Of a stretch of 64,000 nt of DNA, positions 1 through 11,100 are shown piece after piece (position 1 is the stretch's first letter; every line of letters starts with the position of its first letter). The DNA is from Trochalopteron elliotii (Eukaryota > Chordata > Aves > Passeriformes > Leiothrichidae), in assembly GCA_024734555.1 (NCBI GenBank), contig JANPWX010000026.1:5955486-6019485 (forward strand), written 5' to 3'. The translations under genes were made by a program, and so were the position numbers. Below the pieces are notes generated by a model. That model ran no database searches. It was not told the origin of the DNA and worked only from the letters and a program-made list of their open reading frames with translations.

Positions 1-22
1 GTCATGGAATGCATTTCCATAC

Positions 23-148
23 CAGCTCCAATAACTCTTTCAATGGTTATGCATGAAGCTTCAATTTCCTTAGCAAACTCGTGGACAGCTTGATTAGGGT
101 CCTCGTAGGTGTGGGGGTCAACATAGGTCCTCACTCCAGGCAGCTTAA
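23..148 (-). CDS. EPHA5: EPHA5 exon: juxtamembrane tyrosines and start of kinase domain
   Basis: This 126-nt exon follows an acceptor ending TTTGCAG and has a GTATGG donor at 22-17. It starts with TT completing Ile and reads [19 protein letters not shown], then [15 protein letters not shown], then IERVIGA plus G. The two tyrosines in [11 protein letters not shown] are the conserved Eph juxtamembrane sites. In the family they hold the kinase inactive until phosphorylated and then bind SH2 proteins. IERVIGAG is the start of the kinase glycine-rich loop; the rest (EFGEV in the family) is in the next exon, which lies outside the window. Human has YIDP where this copy has YVDP. Confidence 0.96.
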
Positions 149-1506
149 CTGCAAACACAAATTAAGCACATTTAATGGCACATGACATCAGGGAAAATGG
201 GCATTATACTCCTGTCCCTTGCACTCTGCTCCCCTGGAAATCTATTTCTATGGTGAAGATGAGCATCATTCCTGAAAAATGGCACTTAGTTTATATGTGA
301 CATATGTGCAACTTCAGCATATTTAGAAAAGCACAACAGTGCTCAGCTGGAATGATGTGCAGCTAAAAATCCCTTTTTTGTGCTGTGTAATGGGTTAGTC
401 TGGTGTCTGGTAGAAAAAAATCCCTTTCTGGAACCAGAGAAGAACACCAAGAGGAAAAGTACAAATAGCAAAATGTTACAGGAGTAACTTGCAAAGCAAA
501 CTGGATGGATGGGGGTTGATGGAGAGCTGAAATAAATTGTGCCCTACCAGTCACACATCAGCTAATCAATCACCCACATCATTTCAAACAGAGTTACTGA
601 GATTTGAAAGAACTGCATATTTGCAGTACAAAGCCTGTGGGTTGTATCAGTATAAATATAATCAATAGCAGGCTTTTTCTCCAGGATTTGAGAGGCGAAA
701 AAGTATTTTCATTATCCATATTATAAGTTTGTTTTGACAATCATTAAGGCTACTCACATGAAGAATTGCTCATCAGTCTAATGAGACAGCTACATTACAC
801 TGTGGCTCTTAATTGATTTGCTTCCTGCTGCCTTCATTACATAGCACTAATGGAAATTTGACTTTCACTCACAATGCTGCCCAAAAGGCAGCTCACTGTT
901 ACCCATCCCGAGATCCCTCAGCTCTTGATGAAGGAAAGACTGACAGCAACCACGAGATTTACTTTTTAGCATCACCGCAGAAGGGTTTTCTATACAAGGG
1001 CCTTACCACAGCATTTCTGAAAGCTTCCTAGGCTTGGGAAATAGGTGTTATTCCTTACACCTCTGCAGAGGCATCTAAGCTGAAGAGTAGCAGTGGGCTT
1101 GGTCCTGACAGCTGGCTGGGGTGAAGCAAAGGTTTCAAACAGGTATTTTGGACTGATGCATCCAGATCACAAAAATATTGAGTTGTTATGTGCTGAGCAG
1201 AAAAAATTATTAATATCTTGGTTGACACAGCAAAGACAGAGGAGCAAACCAAAATGGCTCACTAGAAAGATCTGGTGCAAACACACAGGTGTAAATAGCT
1301 CAGCATGTATAAGGACTGTTCGAATCTTCAGTTCTCTGTGGGGTCTGCAGCAGGGGCAGGTGAGGACCTGCTGTACAAACAATTATTTTGTCAATTAACG
1401 GCGAAACTAGATTTTTTTTTTTTTTTTTTCAGAAAACCACCTCTCAGTTAATTTCTCGTTATCACAGAAAGCCAAAACCACATATATATGTTGGCTCTTT
1501 ACTCAC
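149..1506 (-). other. EPHA5: EPHA5 intron between juxtamembrane and kinase-start exons
   Basis: A 1358-bp intron in phase 1 with GTGAGT donor and TTTGCAG acceptor. It holds an 18-T tract at 1412-1429 on the plus strand. I see no other gene or recognisable mobile element. The small open frames in it have no family resemblance. Confidence 0.85.
1412..1429. repeat. Poly-T/poly-A tract
   Basis: Eighteen consecutive T on the plus strand, that is A on the transcribed strand, about 80 bases into the intron. It may mark the tail of an old retroposon, but no element body is recognisable beside it. Confidence 0.8.
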
Positions 1507-1574
1507 TGTGGCCATTATGAAAATGCATCTTTTCTTCTTCTGGATCTTGCTTAGCCTTGCTATAGCCACATCGC
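1507..1574 (-). CDS. EPHA5: EPHA5 exon: proximal juxtamembrane segment
   Basis: This 68-nt exon begins after the acceptor TTTTTTACCAG with one G that completes Arg, or Trp when the cassette exon is used. It encodes [22 protein letters not shown] and ends in phase 1 with A before the donor GTGAGT. The sequence matches the EPHA5 juxtamembrane region as I remember it almost residue for residue. It is cytoplasmic, basic next to the membrane and then acidic (DPEEE). It lies between the transmembrane helix and the regulatory tyrosines of the next exon. Confidence 0.95.
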
Positions 1575-2481
1575 CTGGTAAAAAACAAAACACAACAGAA
1601 GAGTATTTTTGTCTCTGGTATGGCAGAACTCCATTCTTTACTTTGAACCATATGATGCAAAGAAACCCAGAGCAGTGACGAACCCAACCTCTCTAGTGCT
1701 GCTGTCCCAGTTTCAGCTCATCAAGCTAACTGCAATTTCCCTAACGGGATTCAGGGCTCAAGGCCCATGGATTTTCAATTGGACTTGTGTTTCCAAATCC
1801 CACAGATGCTTCTGAACAACTCCACTCTACCTGACATTTAATACAGCTATTATTAAGAAGAAAAGAAAGCAGGAACAGGAAGGACAATGAAAGGGGAATG
1901 GAATGAAACATTAGAATTGCAGAAACAAAATCTCCTGGACTGCAAAGCTTTTGCAGGCACTGTGTTGTATGTCTTGCATGCTCCCCTTCATCCACGTGCA
2001 TTTGCACAGAACTTTAAATTATGGTGCTTTAGAAAATGGCCTTGTGTAAATATTAACATCTTATACACATGCAAAATAATGGCTTAAAACAAAACCAAAT
2101 TTGTTGCCTCACTGCCTTCAGGTGTCTCCTACATATTGTTGGCTCTGTACAGCATTTCATGCACATCTCCCTCTGCCCAGCAGAAAAAAGATGGAAAAAA
2201 CCAAGCTGCCTGACCTATCCTGCTCCCACCTTTGTGCCAGACAGTGCAAGGATAGTGTTGAATACTACCAACCACAGTCATATGGAAGTTGCATCTCCCC
2301 CAGGACATCTCCTATTAGTTTTTGGCTGCTCTTCCCTGACTCTTTCTTCTTCTCATTGGTTTTCTAGGCAATAGTTTTGCATTAGCATTAACTGTCTGCT
2401 TTGGTGGCATTTCTGAGATCTGCTTCACTTAGACAACCACATGGAAGCCCAGGATAACTGTATAGGCAAGGAAAACTGCTA

Positions 2482-2499
2482 TACACATACACACACACA
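2482..2499. repeat. Short CA microsatellite
   Basis: Imperfect run of TACACATACACACACACA in the intron after the cassette exon. It is short and not unusual. Confidence 0.7.
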
Positions 2500-5400
2500 T
2501 TTAAAAATACGAGATGAGGTATGTAGGATGCACATATATATGGCTGTCTTTCCAAGAACCTAATAACATAACTGGATACGGGAACTGGATCATCCTTATA
2601 GCAAAGCACATGAACATGAGACTGATGGACACTGCTTGGCAGAATGAAAAACCTGGAACAGACACTTGCAAGCCAACCAGCATGAAGTAGAATCACTAGC
2701 TGGCACACCTCAAAGAAAGTCTCAGGCCACTAAGGAGCCACTTAAAGCTGAGAAACCTCTCTTCCATTGCTTCTGTGATTTTTGAGCTAGGGGCATGTGA
2801 GCACTCCAGCATCACTCACAGCAAGGATGAGCATATGATTAGCAGGAACAAAACTGCAATTAGGAGGAGGCAGTAACAGGCATCTGCATGAAACATGCCC
2901 TCAGCATGAAGTCCTATTACAGGGAACTGCTGTCTGCCTGGATGCAAGGGGCCAAGCAGCCTTTGGCTATAGGATTCTGGCACTGGGTTTGTGAAATGAT
3001 CACAAGGCAGACAAAAGCCTGGACATGATGAGACCCCACCACTGAGCTGGACTCAGCAGAGTTGGATGCTTGACAGTTGAGGAGGGGAAAGGCAACATGA
3101 GCTTCTGGGGCTATTCTGGGGAAGAGGAAGCTTACCTTGGGGACAAAGGGAGACCTGTTCCCCAGGGAGAGGAAGGGAAAAAAGACTGCAAAGGTTGTGC
3201 AAGTTCAGGGGAACAGATCAAGAAGACAAGGGAAGGCTGGCAGGCAGTCTGGGGATGCAGGCAGGAGATAAACAGGTTGCACTTAAGAAACAGCCAGGCT
3301 ATACATGCAGGGCATGATTTCAGCAGCAGCAACCAAGCTGAGACCATAACACTTTGAATGCAAACCCCACAAGAAGAACACTGAGGTGTCCAGGGACGTG
3401 GCTCAGTTGTCTGCATGTTGGTGCTCACTGCCTTGCTCTGAAAGCAGCAGAGCCATTTCCTGAGATGAGGTCCTGCCTAATTAACTCAAAACCTAAGCGC
3501 TAGGTGCACATGGAGACCCTGGGAGTAAGGGTCATTTCAAAGCACATTCTGATGTTCACAAGCTCTCGCTGAGAATGGATTCTTCTTCTTCATCAAATGA
3601 CTTCCCCTTTAACTAAATAGAAAGATGAGTCTCAGTATCAAGTCTGACTTCTGGCAACCCCAGTTTTTAATGCTGCAAGTTGCCAAAGTTTCATAATTTT
3701 CTGCAGAACTAATTTTTCTGGATGGAGGCATATGACTCAATTTGCCTTTTAAAAATACACAAATATGTCAATTCATCCTTCTTCCAAATGCATGTATCCA
3801 GTACTTCTGTTTTGCCTTTTGGAGCGAATGCCCTTACCTCTTCTTCAGGTTTGGAGCACTTTTCCTGTAGAAATGCTTTTTTAACATCATCCTTTCTATG
3901 CCCTGCATCTCCTGATTCTTTGACCATAAATATGGAGGAGACAGAAAGATGCCATCCCCTGCATGCAGTGATCCAAGCACACCTTGATGCACAACAGTCC
4001 CTGTTCTACTGTCCACAGACACATTCCAAGGGCCAATGTAAACCAGCTGGCTGCAGCTGCCCCTTCCTCTCGAGCTGGGTAACACATACAGCAGCACATC
4101 ACATTAGCATACAAAATCAGGCTCTGGGACGCCTGAAGCATCATTAAAACAAGCCTTGACAAGACACATCCAAGTGAAATGGCAGCTAGTGGACTGTGAC
4201 TCTCAAGCAACAGTTGGGTGTCACTAATAAAGCTTGCTGCAAAACCTGCCATCACTTGTGCCCTTTGCACACTTTCTCAAACTAAGTCAGCTCATGCTGA
4301 CTGGGCCAAACCACGCTTCTTCCATTCTTGACCTTCAGATGCTTTGAATAACACACACAAGCATTTTTTTTCTCCTTTATTCCCCAGCTAAATCCCACAG
4401 AAATCTGGAATTTCAGGTTAACAATCCAGAGTCACTTTGTGAATCTTACTGGCTGATCAAAGAATCTAAATATTGTGGCTGTGCAATATATTTTGGGAGA
4501 AAAAAAAGCTCTCAATTGTTTGTGAAATAATCCATTTCTGCATGTGCATTTGGTCTTAATATTTATTGGCTAAGCTGTGAGTCAAAAGCTCTGATGGAAG
4601 ACTCATTCTCTAGTTTATTATCACTGCACAAACCATAGATTTCCTATATCTTTTCTGTATCATGCACAGCAAAAGCATAAAGATCCTGACACTCGCTTCA
4701 TCTCCCACCGAGCTGGAGACGCTCAGCCAAAGAGTTAAAGTAATTCAGCAGCACACCTGAATCTCAATTAATTTACTCCTGTTGTGGGTTTGTCCCAGCT
4801 TCTCTATGTGGAAAGCAGATGTCTTCCTTGCACAGCTCTGTTTTTCAATAAAAGTATCAGAGGTAAAAAGAAAAGTGAGACTTTAAATATTCTTAAGGCA
4901 TCATGTCTTATTTAAAAACTACTTGCAGATTGGCAGGCAGCTCGTAAAATATTTATGGAGCAGATTATAAAAGTGAAGTTGTAAAATGATCCCTATATAG
5001 GTTTATAAAATATAAAATGGACAGGTAGGAAGATGAAGAATCCAGCTGGGAAACCAATGCCCACTACATTGCATGACAGAAGCCAATTCACAGAGAAAAA
5101 TCCTTCATGAAGTGAGGCAGAAAGATGCTTGCTGTCCCTGCACTGATGGAGATTCTTTTGGTTCTGCCCTGTGCTTCTGGACACCCTTGCTGGCTTGTGT
5201 GTGGCCCTCTGGCCACTTGAGGCACTCCCCTGAAAACCACAGAATGCTCAAGAGGAAGAGTTTTCATCTCCCTAGCTAGGGCCACCATTTTGGTCACAAC
5301 CCAGGGAAGACACAGCCAGGGGACTGTGAACCTGGACCTTGGATGTCAAGCCCTAGGTGTTCATGTGGAAAAATCTTCACATACTTTTTTACAGGCACAG

Positions 5401-7176
5401 GCCAAAGCATTTCAGCACACAGCCAAAGCATTACTGGAAATGCAGGGACAGCATTGAGACATCCCTGATGAGGAAAGGGACTTCACCTTGCCAGGTGCAG
5501 TCAGTGCCATTGAACAGGCTGTGCCCTGAAGCAGCATGCAATCTCCCATCCCAGTCTTGCAGAGACTTATACATGTATTTAATCTCTTAAATATGAGATA
5601 AACTAAGCATACGCACTTCTCTGAAACAGAGACAAAACACTTTTTTTTCAGGGGTGAGACCTTCACTCGGAAGCCTGTCTTTTACAATAAATCAACTTAC
5701 AGGAATGCTTCCAACCCATCTCAAGCTGTCACTTTACAGGAGGTTTGAAAGGACTGCAAGGTTGTTGTTTACAAGAGGTTAGTGCTTATTTCAGACTATT
5801 TGTTCCAAGATGTTAAAGCAATAAAGCTGCATACGTGTTGCAGGGCAGGATCGTGTTCCATGCAGAGGAACAAACAAACATGGATCTCTCCATCTGGCCA
5901 AGATCCTGTCGCCTCAGCTCACGTGTGGAGACAATAACTTGTTCAGTAAATAGCTTTTTCCTTGATAAACAACACTGATACTGAGAGCCAGAGGCAAAAG
6001 CCTACCACTTGTGATGTTATTCTGTGTTCAGCATTTGCCTTTGCTGCTTGCAATCCTAGGATAAATTCAGTATCAAAAACGCAGGGAATACTCAAGGGCC
6101 TGGTGTAAACTGAACAGCTTCTATACTGGAAGTTGCTTTCTGTTTTTCTGTTCACTTTCCTCTTGCACAACATCAAAAGAACAGTAAAAGGTCTGGTGAT
6201 GACAAGCAAAGACCTTTAGCTCAGTTCAGGAGATACAGGAGATGGCTGGCCTGAGACGAATGGGGCAGATTCCCTTCCAAAGGTCTGCAGGCTCACAGTC
6301 TTCTCAGCTGCTTTCCCAGCACTGCTGTCCCCCTCTACACTGTGTGACCCTGTCTTTGACTTCTGATTAACTTGGATGCCTTACAAAGGAAGCTTCACAG
6401 ATCCAGCAGTGGTATTTTTAGCCTTTAGTCTCTCCCTGCCTTTGCGCTGAATGACTCCCTGGTTTACTAAATCACCGCCAGAACAATTAAAAATAATCTA
6501 AACAAGATACGGTTTTCCCCTTTTGCAAGAAGCTCCCTCTGAAGTGATTTCCATAAATCTCTCTGAAGAGGTTGTTGTGCCTTCCCATAGCACAGCCAAT
6601 GGCATCTGTGCCTTGAAGTAACTTTTCCCATTTCCCCCTCCCAGCCTGCTGCTACATTAGTCTCTCTGCACCTTAGGAGGAAAACTGCAGAAGGTGTTTT
6701 CCAGGTCAGCCAAGTTTTCCTTGTGTGTCTTTCCTCTTCATAGCCATCTAGTCCAATCCTGGTCTTCTCTGAGAACTGTTCTCCATTGCTGTCATGCTCC
6801 AGTTGGGGACCTTGCTGAGGACGTGTGAAGCATGACTTGCAGGGAGGGACTGCTTGTGCATGGGTGCCACAGGCATGACAGTCAATACAAGTACTGTAAG
6901 GTTTTCTTTCAGAGCAATCATTGCCAAAACAGTGGTCCACTACCAGAACAACTTTTTACAGGCACACACTTTGAGCTGAGCATCCTTGCTTGCTCAATCT
7001 GCTCTTAAGCACAAAAGATCAAGTAAAAAGTGCTCCACCAGGAAGAAAAACCGAAACGAAAACCCAAACTCCTCCTCTATCAAAATAAAAATACAACACC
7101 AGAGGACCCAAAAATGGTCTATCTTAGCAACTGCTGTGCCCCACAGCAAGAGACTGCATCACGACCCAGCCACCAC

Positions 7177-7667
7177 CATGCAAAGTCTCAGCATCCCCCA
7201 GAAAACAGAGCAGAAGAGTGCCACACCTCTCACCAGCTATGCCAAGAAAACTTCCCAGCTTAACAATGCACGTGGGATGCCTCAGAAGTTCTGTGGTCTC
7301 AAGCTGTTATCTGATGGGGATGGTGATTACATGCAACTCTTAGGAGGCTTAGGAAGATCTCTGCCCACACAAATATAGTTGATCCTTCTTTGGGAAGCAA
7401 CTCAACTTGCATCCAGTCAAACCAACAGAAATTAAAATCACCCCTCCCTTGACCAGTTAGAAAAGAGGGGAGAATACAAGAGAGCAGAGAGTGGTAAGGC
7501 AGCCCAGATGGTGGCAGAACAGGACAGCATGCAGCATGGACACGCACCTCGGAGATATGTCCAATGCTGCTGGAGCATATCGTGGGCAAGCAGCAGCATG
7601 TCATTGCAGTGTATGTCACACACCGACATGTATGTCCACGACATACCCTTCATTCCACTGACATGCA
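7177..7667 (-). promoter_or_regulatory. Possible RBFOX-type splicing motifs (TGCATG) downstream of the cassette exon
   Basis: On the transcribed strand the hexamer TGCATG occurs at 7662-7667, 7528-7533, 7330-7335 and 7177-7182, which is about 390 to 880 nt downstream of the 66-nt cassette exon. RBFOX proteins bind (U)GCAUG and, when placed downstream, commonly promote inclusion of neuronal exons. The same hexamer occurs elsewhere in the window, so enrichment is suggested but not shown. Confidence 0.3.
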
Positions 7668-7671
7668 TGTC
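7625..7671. repeat. Paired CATG-core palindromes
   Basis: Two related 12-mers, GACATGTATGTC at 7625-7636 (one mismatch from a palindrome) and GACATGCATGTC at 7660-7671 (perfect palindrome), lie 35 bp apart with similar TATGTC/CATGTC words around them. The second overlaps one TGCATG motif. Function unknown; it could be simple sequence drift. Confidence 0.5.
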
Positions 7672-8058
7672 ACATGCCACTTAATACCTTTCTGCTCCCA
7701 CCTACCCCCTGCCTCCTCTGGGGGCACATTACCTCCCCCTTGCCCCTTTGATGACAAGGAGCAGAACTTGATGGGTGCCCAGCACACATGGTGTTTTATC
7801 AGACACCTGCTGCAGTGTCTGGATTGATCATGGCACAACACAGTGGGTTTTTGCCCCCAAGATCCCTGCTCTTGCTGAAGATACACTCTGCTTCAGGCCA
7901 CGCTATTTCCCATTGTTGAGATAGACAAGCTGGGTACAGAGATCAGATGAGAAAGTGGTTTCCAGGCCAGTACAAGAAAGGAAGGGAGAGGCAGACTGTG
8001 CACAGAAAACACGGACGAAGGACACGCAGTAGGAGCCAGCACAGGTGGGAACACTGAC

Positions 8059-8124
8059 CATGTTAGGCTCGGATAGGCAACAGCACGCAGAGAAGAAGCC
8101 CACCCACAGCCATGATCGCAGCAA
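8059..8124 (-). CDS. EPHA5: EPHA5 alternative cassette exon (22-residue juxtamembrane insert)
   Basis: This is a 66-nt symmetrical exon with phase 2 on both sides, so it can be included or skipped without changing frame. The acceptor is strong (TTTTTGTTTGCTTTTCAG); the donor GTCAGT is weaker. Inclusion changes LLSG-R-RCGYSK into LLSG-SCCDHGCGWAS, then SLRAVAYPSLTW, then RCGYSK. I recall an EPHA5 isoform in human with a homologous insert (SCCECGCGRASS, ending PSLIW), so this is a conserved optional exon and not a chance open frame. It places three cysteines (CC and C) just inside the membrane. Human has more cysteines there. What the insert does is not known to me; lipid attachment to the cysteines is a guess. 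Confidence 0.88.
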
Positions 8125-11100
8125 CTGAAAAGCAAACAAAAAGGCCCAGGATAAGGAATAATCCCACTGCCCTGTCAAGGTGCAAATACATTCACAACAT
8201 TTTTATAGGTATTTCTTCTTTCTTACTGCAATTATTATTTGGACCTGAACACCCTGGGCTGCAAAAATGTCATGGCATATGCAATTGTTGGTGAAACATG
8301 CCTTGGGGAGAGTGTCTAGATCCTGGTGCTGTGAAGCAGTTAACCATGTGCTTCCTGTACTGGAGTACCACCATCAGGATTAGTGGGGCCACCCATGTGC
8401 TTAAACTTAAGCACCTGCCTTGAAGCAGGCAAAGTGACTTTTTTTCCACAAGCGTGCATGTGGTACAATTACAATTGCCTTTAAAAAAGGAAAAGCACTG
8501 GGTGAATACAAGCCCTGCTTTTGCAGATCCTTACGCATGTACTCACAAAGTCCTTTCTGCAACTTCTTGTATCAGCAAAGCTTTTCATACGTTAGGTATC
8601 TGCAGAAGCAGGACCTTGTGAGAGCCTCAATAAACTCAAAATACGGTGAGCTGAAAGACACTCCATGCACCCACAGCTTGTCTTTGAAGGCTGCTCAGCC
8701 ATTACTTTAATCAGACAATGGGTTTGCCTGGCATTAGTTCTCAACCCAATGCTGGCTGCACCTCCATAATTGCCCTTTATCCTTGTCAGAGAACTTACAC
8801 AGACAATTTTTCTGTTATCAAATCTATTAAGACAGTTTATCCTGGAAAAGAACATAGTGCAGAAGAAACAATAGGAAGGCCTTCAGTACAAGCAGGAGCG
8901 CAGCGGTGCAGGTATACTCCAGTTAATGTCAGCTGAAGATCTCTTCATTTCTCCTTAGTCATCACAAGTCATTCTTGAAAAAACATCCTGTGCACGTCAG
9001 ATTTTTATACAGTATGACTTACAATGCCTAAATACATTAAAATAGTTTATTTAGACAAAATTAACATTCTGCAACTGCATTGCCTTAAATTATGATGCAA
9101 AATAACTTCAGGCATGCAATGATTTACAGAATTATACACTGGATTATGCGCTTACTTAAATTAAAACTGGTGAAGAATGTCTTCTAAGCTCCTTTTGCAT
9201 CAGCAAAACAACTTGCGAACATTTTCTAAACAGCAATGCCAATATCTCTAACTATAATTAACAATATTTTCTATTTTCTTAATGCCCCAGCTTGTTCAGT
9301 CATACTAATATGGGAACAGATCAGCCTTCACTAAACCATTCTGCAGATCCAAGTTAACACCAGAGATCCAAAACTCAAAGGCACACAAAGGGAACCCAAG
9401 CACTGTATACCTTGAGTAATTTTTGCCATTCTCTTCTTTTAACCTTGCAGGATTTGAGTGCAGAGAACTGGTGCATCTCCAGAGGATCAATTTGGCTGTG
9501 ACCCTTCAGCTTATGTTTCAGCTAGGAGGCCCTTTTCCCGCAGGCATTTTCTAATGGTTGCTGCCACCAGACCTTCCCACACCTCCACACCACTCAGCAT
9601 GCAAACTCAAAGTTTTCCAAACAACTGTTCAATTAACCTGAAGAGCAGCCACTTCCTTAAAATGAAAAGTGTTCAATGTTTCCCTGAACAAAGAAAACTC
9701 TGAGACCTCATCAGCAACAGGGCTGCTCTGAGATGAAATCAGTTCCCTGCACTGAATCCAGAGCACTTCAGATCTCACTCTCTTTATATGGAGTAAAAAA
9801 AAAAATGTTCAGGCGCAAGAGAAATGTACTTCAGTGTAGCCTTGCTCCTACAAACCCATCAGCTGTGCACTTATGGTCAAAATGCTCTGAGGTTTAGCAT
9901 TAGGGGAAATCTAAAGTGCTTAGAAACAAACTAAACTGGATCAGCAGACAATAAAATTCACTTTCCGGTCCAAGGAGCACTTGGATAGGTAAGTGAACTT
10001 ACTAATTGGCCTGAACAGTCAGGACAAAGGAAGATTTATTACTTGTGTTAAAAGGATGGCTTGATTTGGCAGATAAACTTCAAAATATAAAAATCCTGAG
10101 GCAAATAAACACAATGTTAAACACAAGCAAAGCCATCATGCATCTTGTGGCCATCAGATTTGGGTGCCTGATTGCTTCTAGGAGGGGCCCAGTTCCCACC
10201 TCCTCATTTCCTGCAGGGCTTTCATAGTCTATAAACTGAGGAGCTGAAAATAAAAACCTTCCAGACAAGATCAAATGCTATGGATAAAACTAAAATCCTG
10301 TTTAATGAAATACAGTCAGACCTCTCCAGGGTTTTAAGATCTTTAGCCAGCAAGCTGACCTATATTGGAGAGCAGAGTTGAACCAAGCACTCCATACATC
10401 AATTTTATCTGCAAACCCTCCTCCAACCAGTAACCAGTCAGTTATCAACCAGTAAACTATGAGGAGAGGTAGTGGGGGCTGCTACTGGTCAGGAGCTCCT
10501 CTGCAGGGTAAGTAACAGATGACATGCCCACGTAACAGCAAAAGTTATTGAGAAAATACCTGCAGTGTTAAATCCCCTTTGCTGGGAAAGAACAAGCTCT
10601 GAGGTGACACCATCTCCAAAAGCCAAGCTTGCTTGAAACAAGGTGTGACACCTGCTTCTAGCCCTGGCTTCACGGAAAGGGCTGCAGATGGGGAAAAAAA
10701 AAAGTAGAGGAGCCTGCAGCTGCAGTGACACCTCCAGGACCTCTGTGGCCTGCCGGCACTGCTCTGCTCCTTGGCCAGCCCAACTCTGCTGCTTTCAGAG
10801 CAGTAGTTATCTCAGGCACACAGAGACAACAGTTCTCCAGTTCTAGCTAAGGTGACCCTCACAAAGCTTTTGTGGTTTGCAAACCCAACTGTCCAGAGAG
10901 CAAACTTTAATAAACCTGTGCAAGGAGCACTTATCAACACCCTTGGCATTGTTTCAAACCCTGGGCTTGGTTAATGAAATGTATATATATCATGGGCCCC
11001 AGCAACTGTGCCTGCAATTAATGCAATTAATTTACCACAAGTCTGCAGATGACCCAGAGAGCATTTGGAATTAAACTACATTTTTAATGTCTAGATAGAA

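Larger units (their letters stand above)
1575..8058 (-). other. EPHA5: EPHA5 intron downstream of the cassette exon
   Basis: A 6484-bp intron in phase 2. It contains a short CA tract near 2483-2499, a cluster of CATG-core palindromes near 7625-7675 and several minus-strand TGCATG hexamers between 7177 and 7667. The open frames at 6467-6940 (minus) and 3722-4147 (plus) have no recognisable domains. No mobile element could be identified with confidence. Confidence 0.8.

Noticed and set aside
1412..1432. Long T tract followed by CAG on the plus strand, resembling a splice acceptor.
   Set aside because: Wrong strand for EPHA5 and no coding exon follows it.
6740..6780. Short CR1-like phrase (CATCTAGTCCAATCCTGG).
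   Set aside because: Similarity covers under 20 bases with no adjoining CR1 sequence; too little for a call.
6467..6940. Minus-strand open frame of 157 codons with several Cys near the N-terminus.
   Set aside because: The Cys/His spacing does not match a zinc finger or EGF module and there are no plausible splice sites tied to the EPHA5 frame.
7660..7680. Resemblance of the CATG palindrome region to a p53 response element.
   Set aside because: Flanking bases do not fit the RRRCWWGYYY half-site on both sides.
7893..8178. Two overlapping minus-strand open frames of 80 and 91 codons around the cassette exon.
   Set aside because: Only the 66 bases at 8124-8059, in the frame of the 80-codon stretch, are supported as coding. 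The rest is intron read-through, and the second frame is out of phase with EPHA5.
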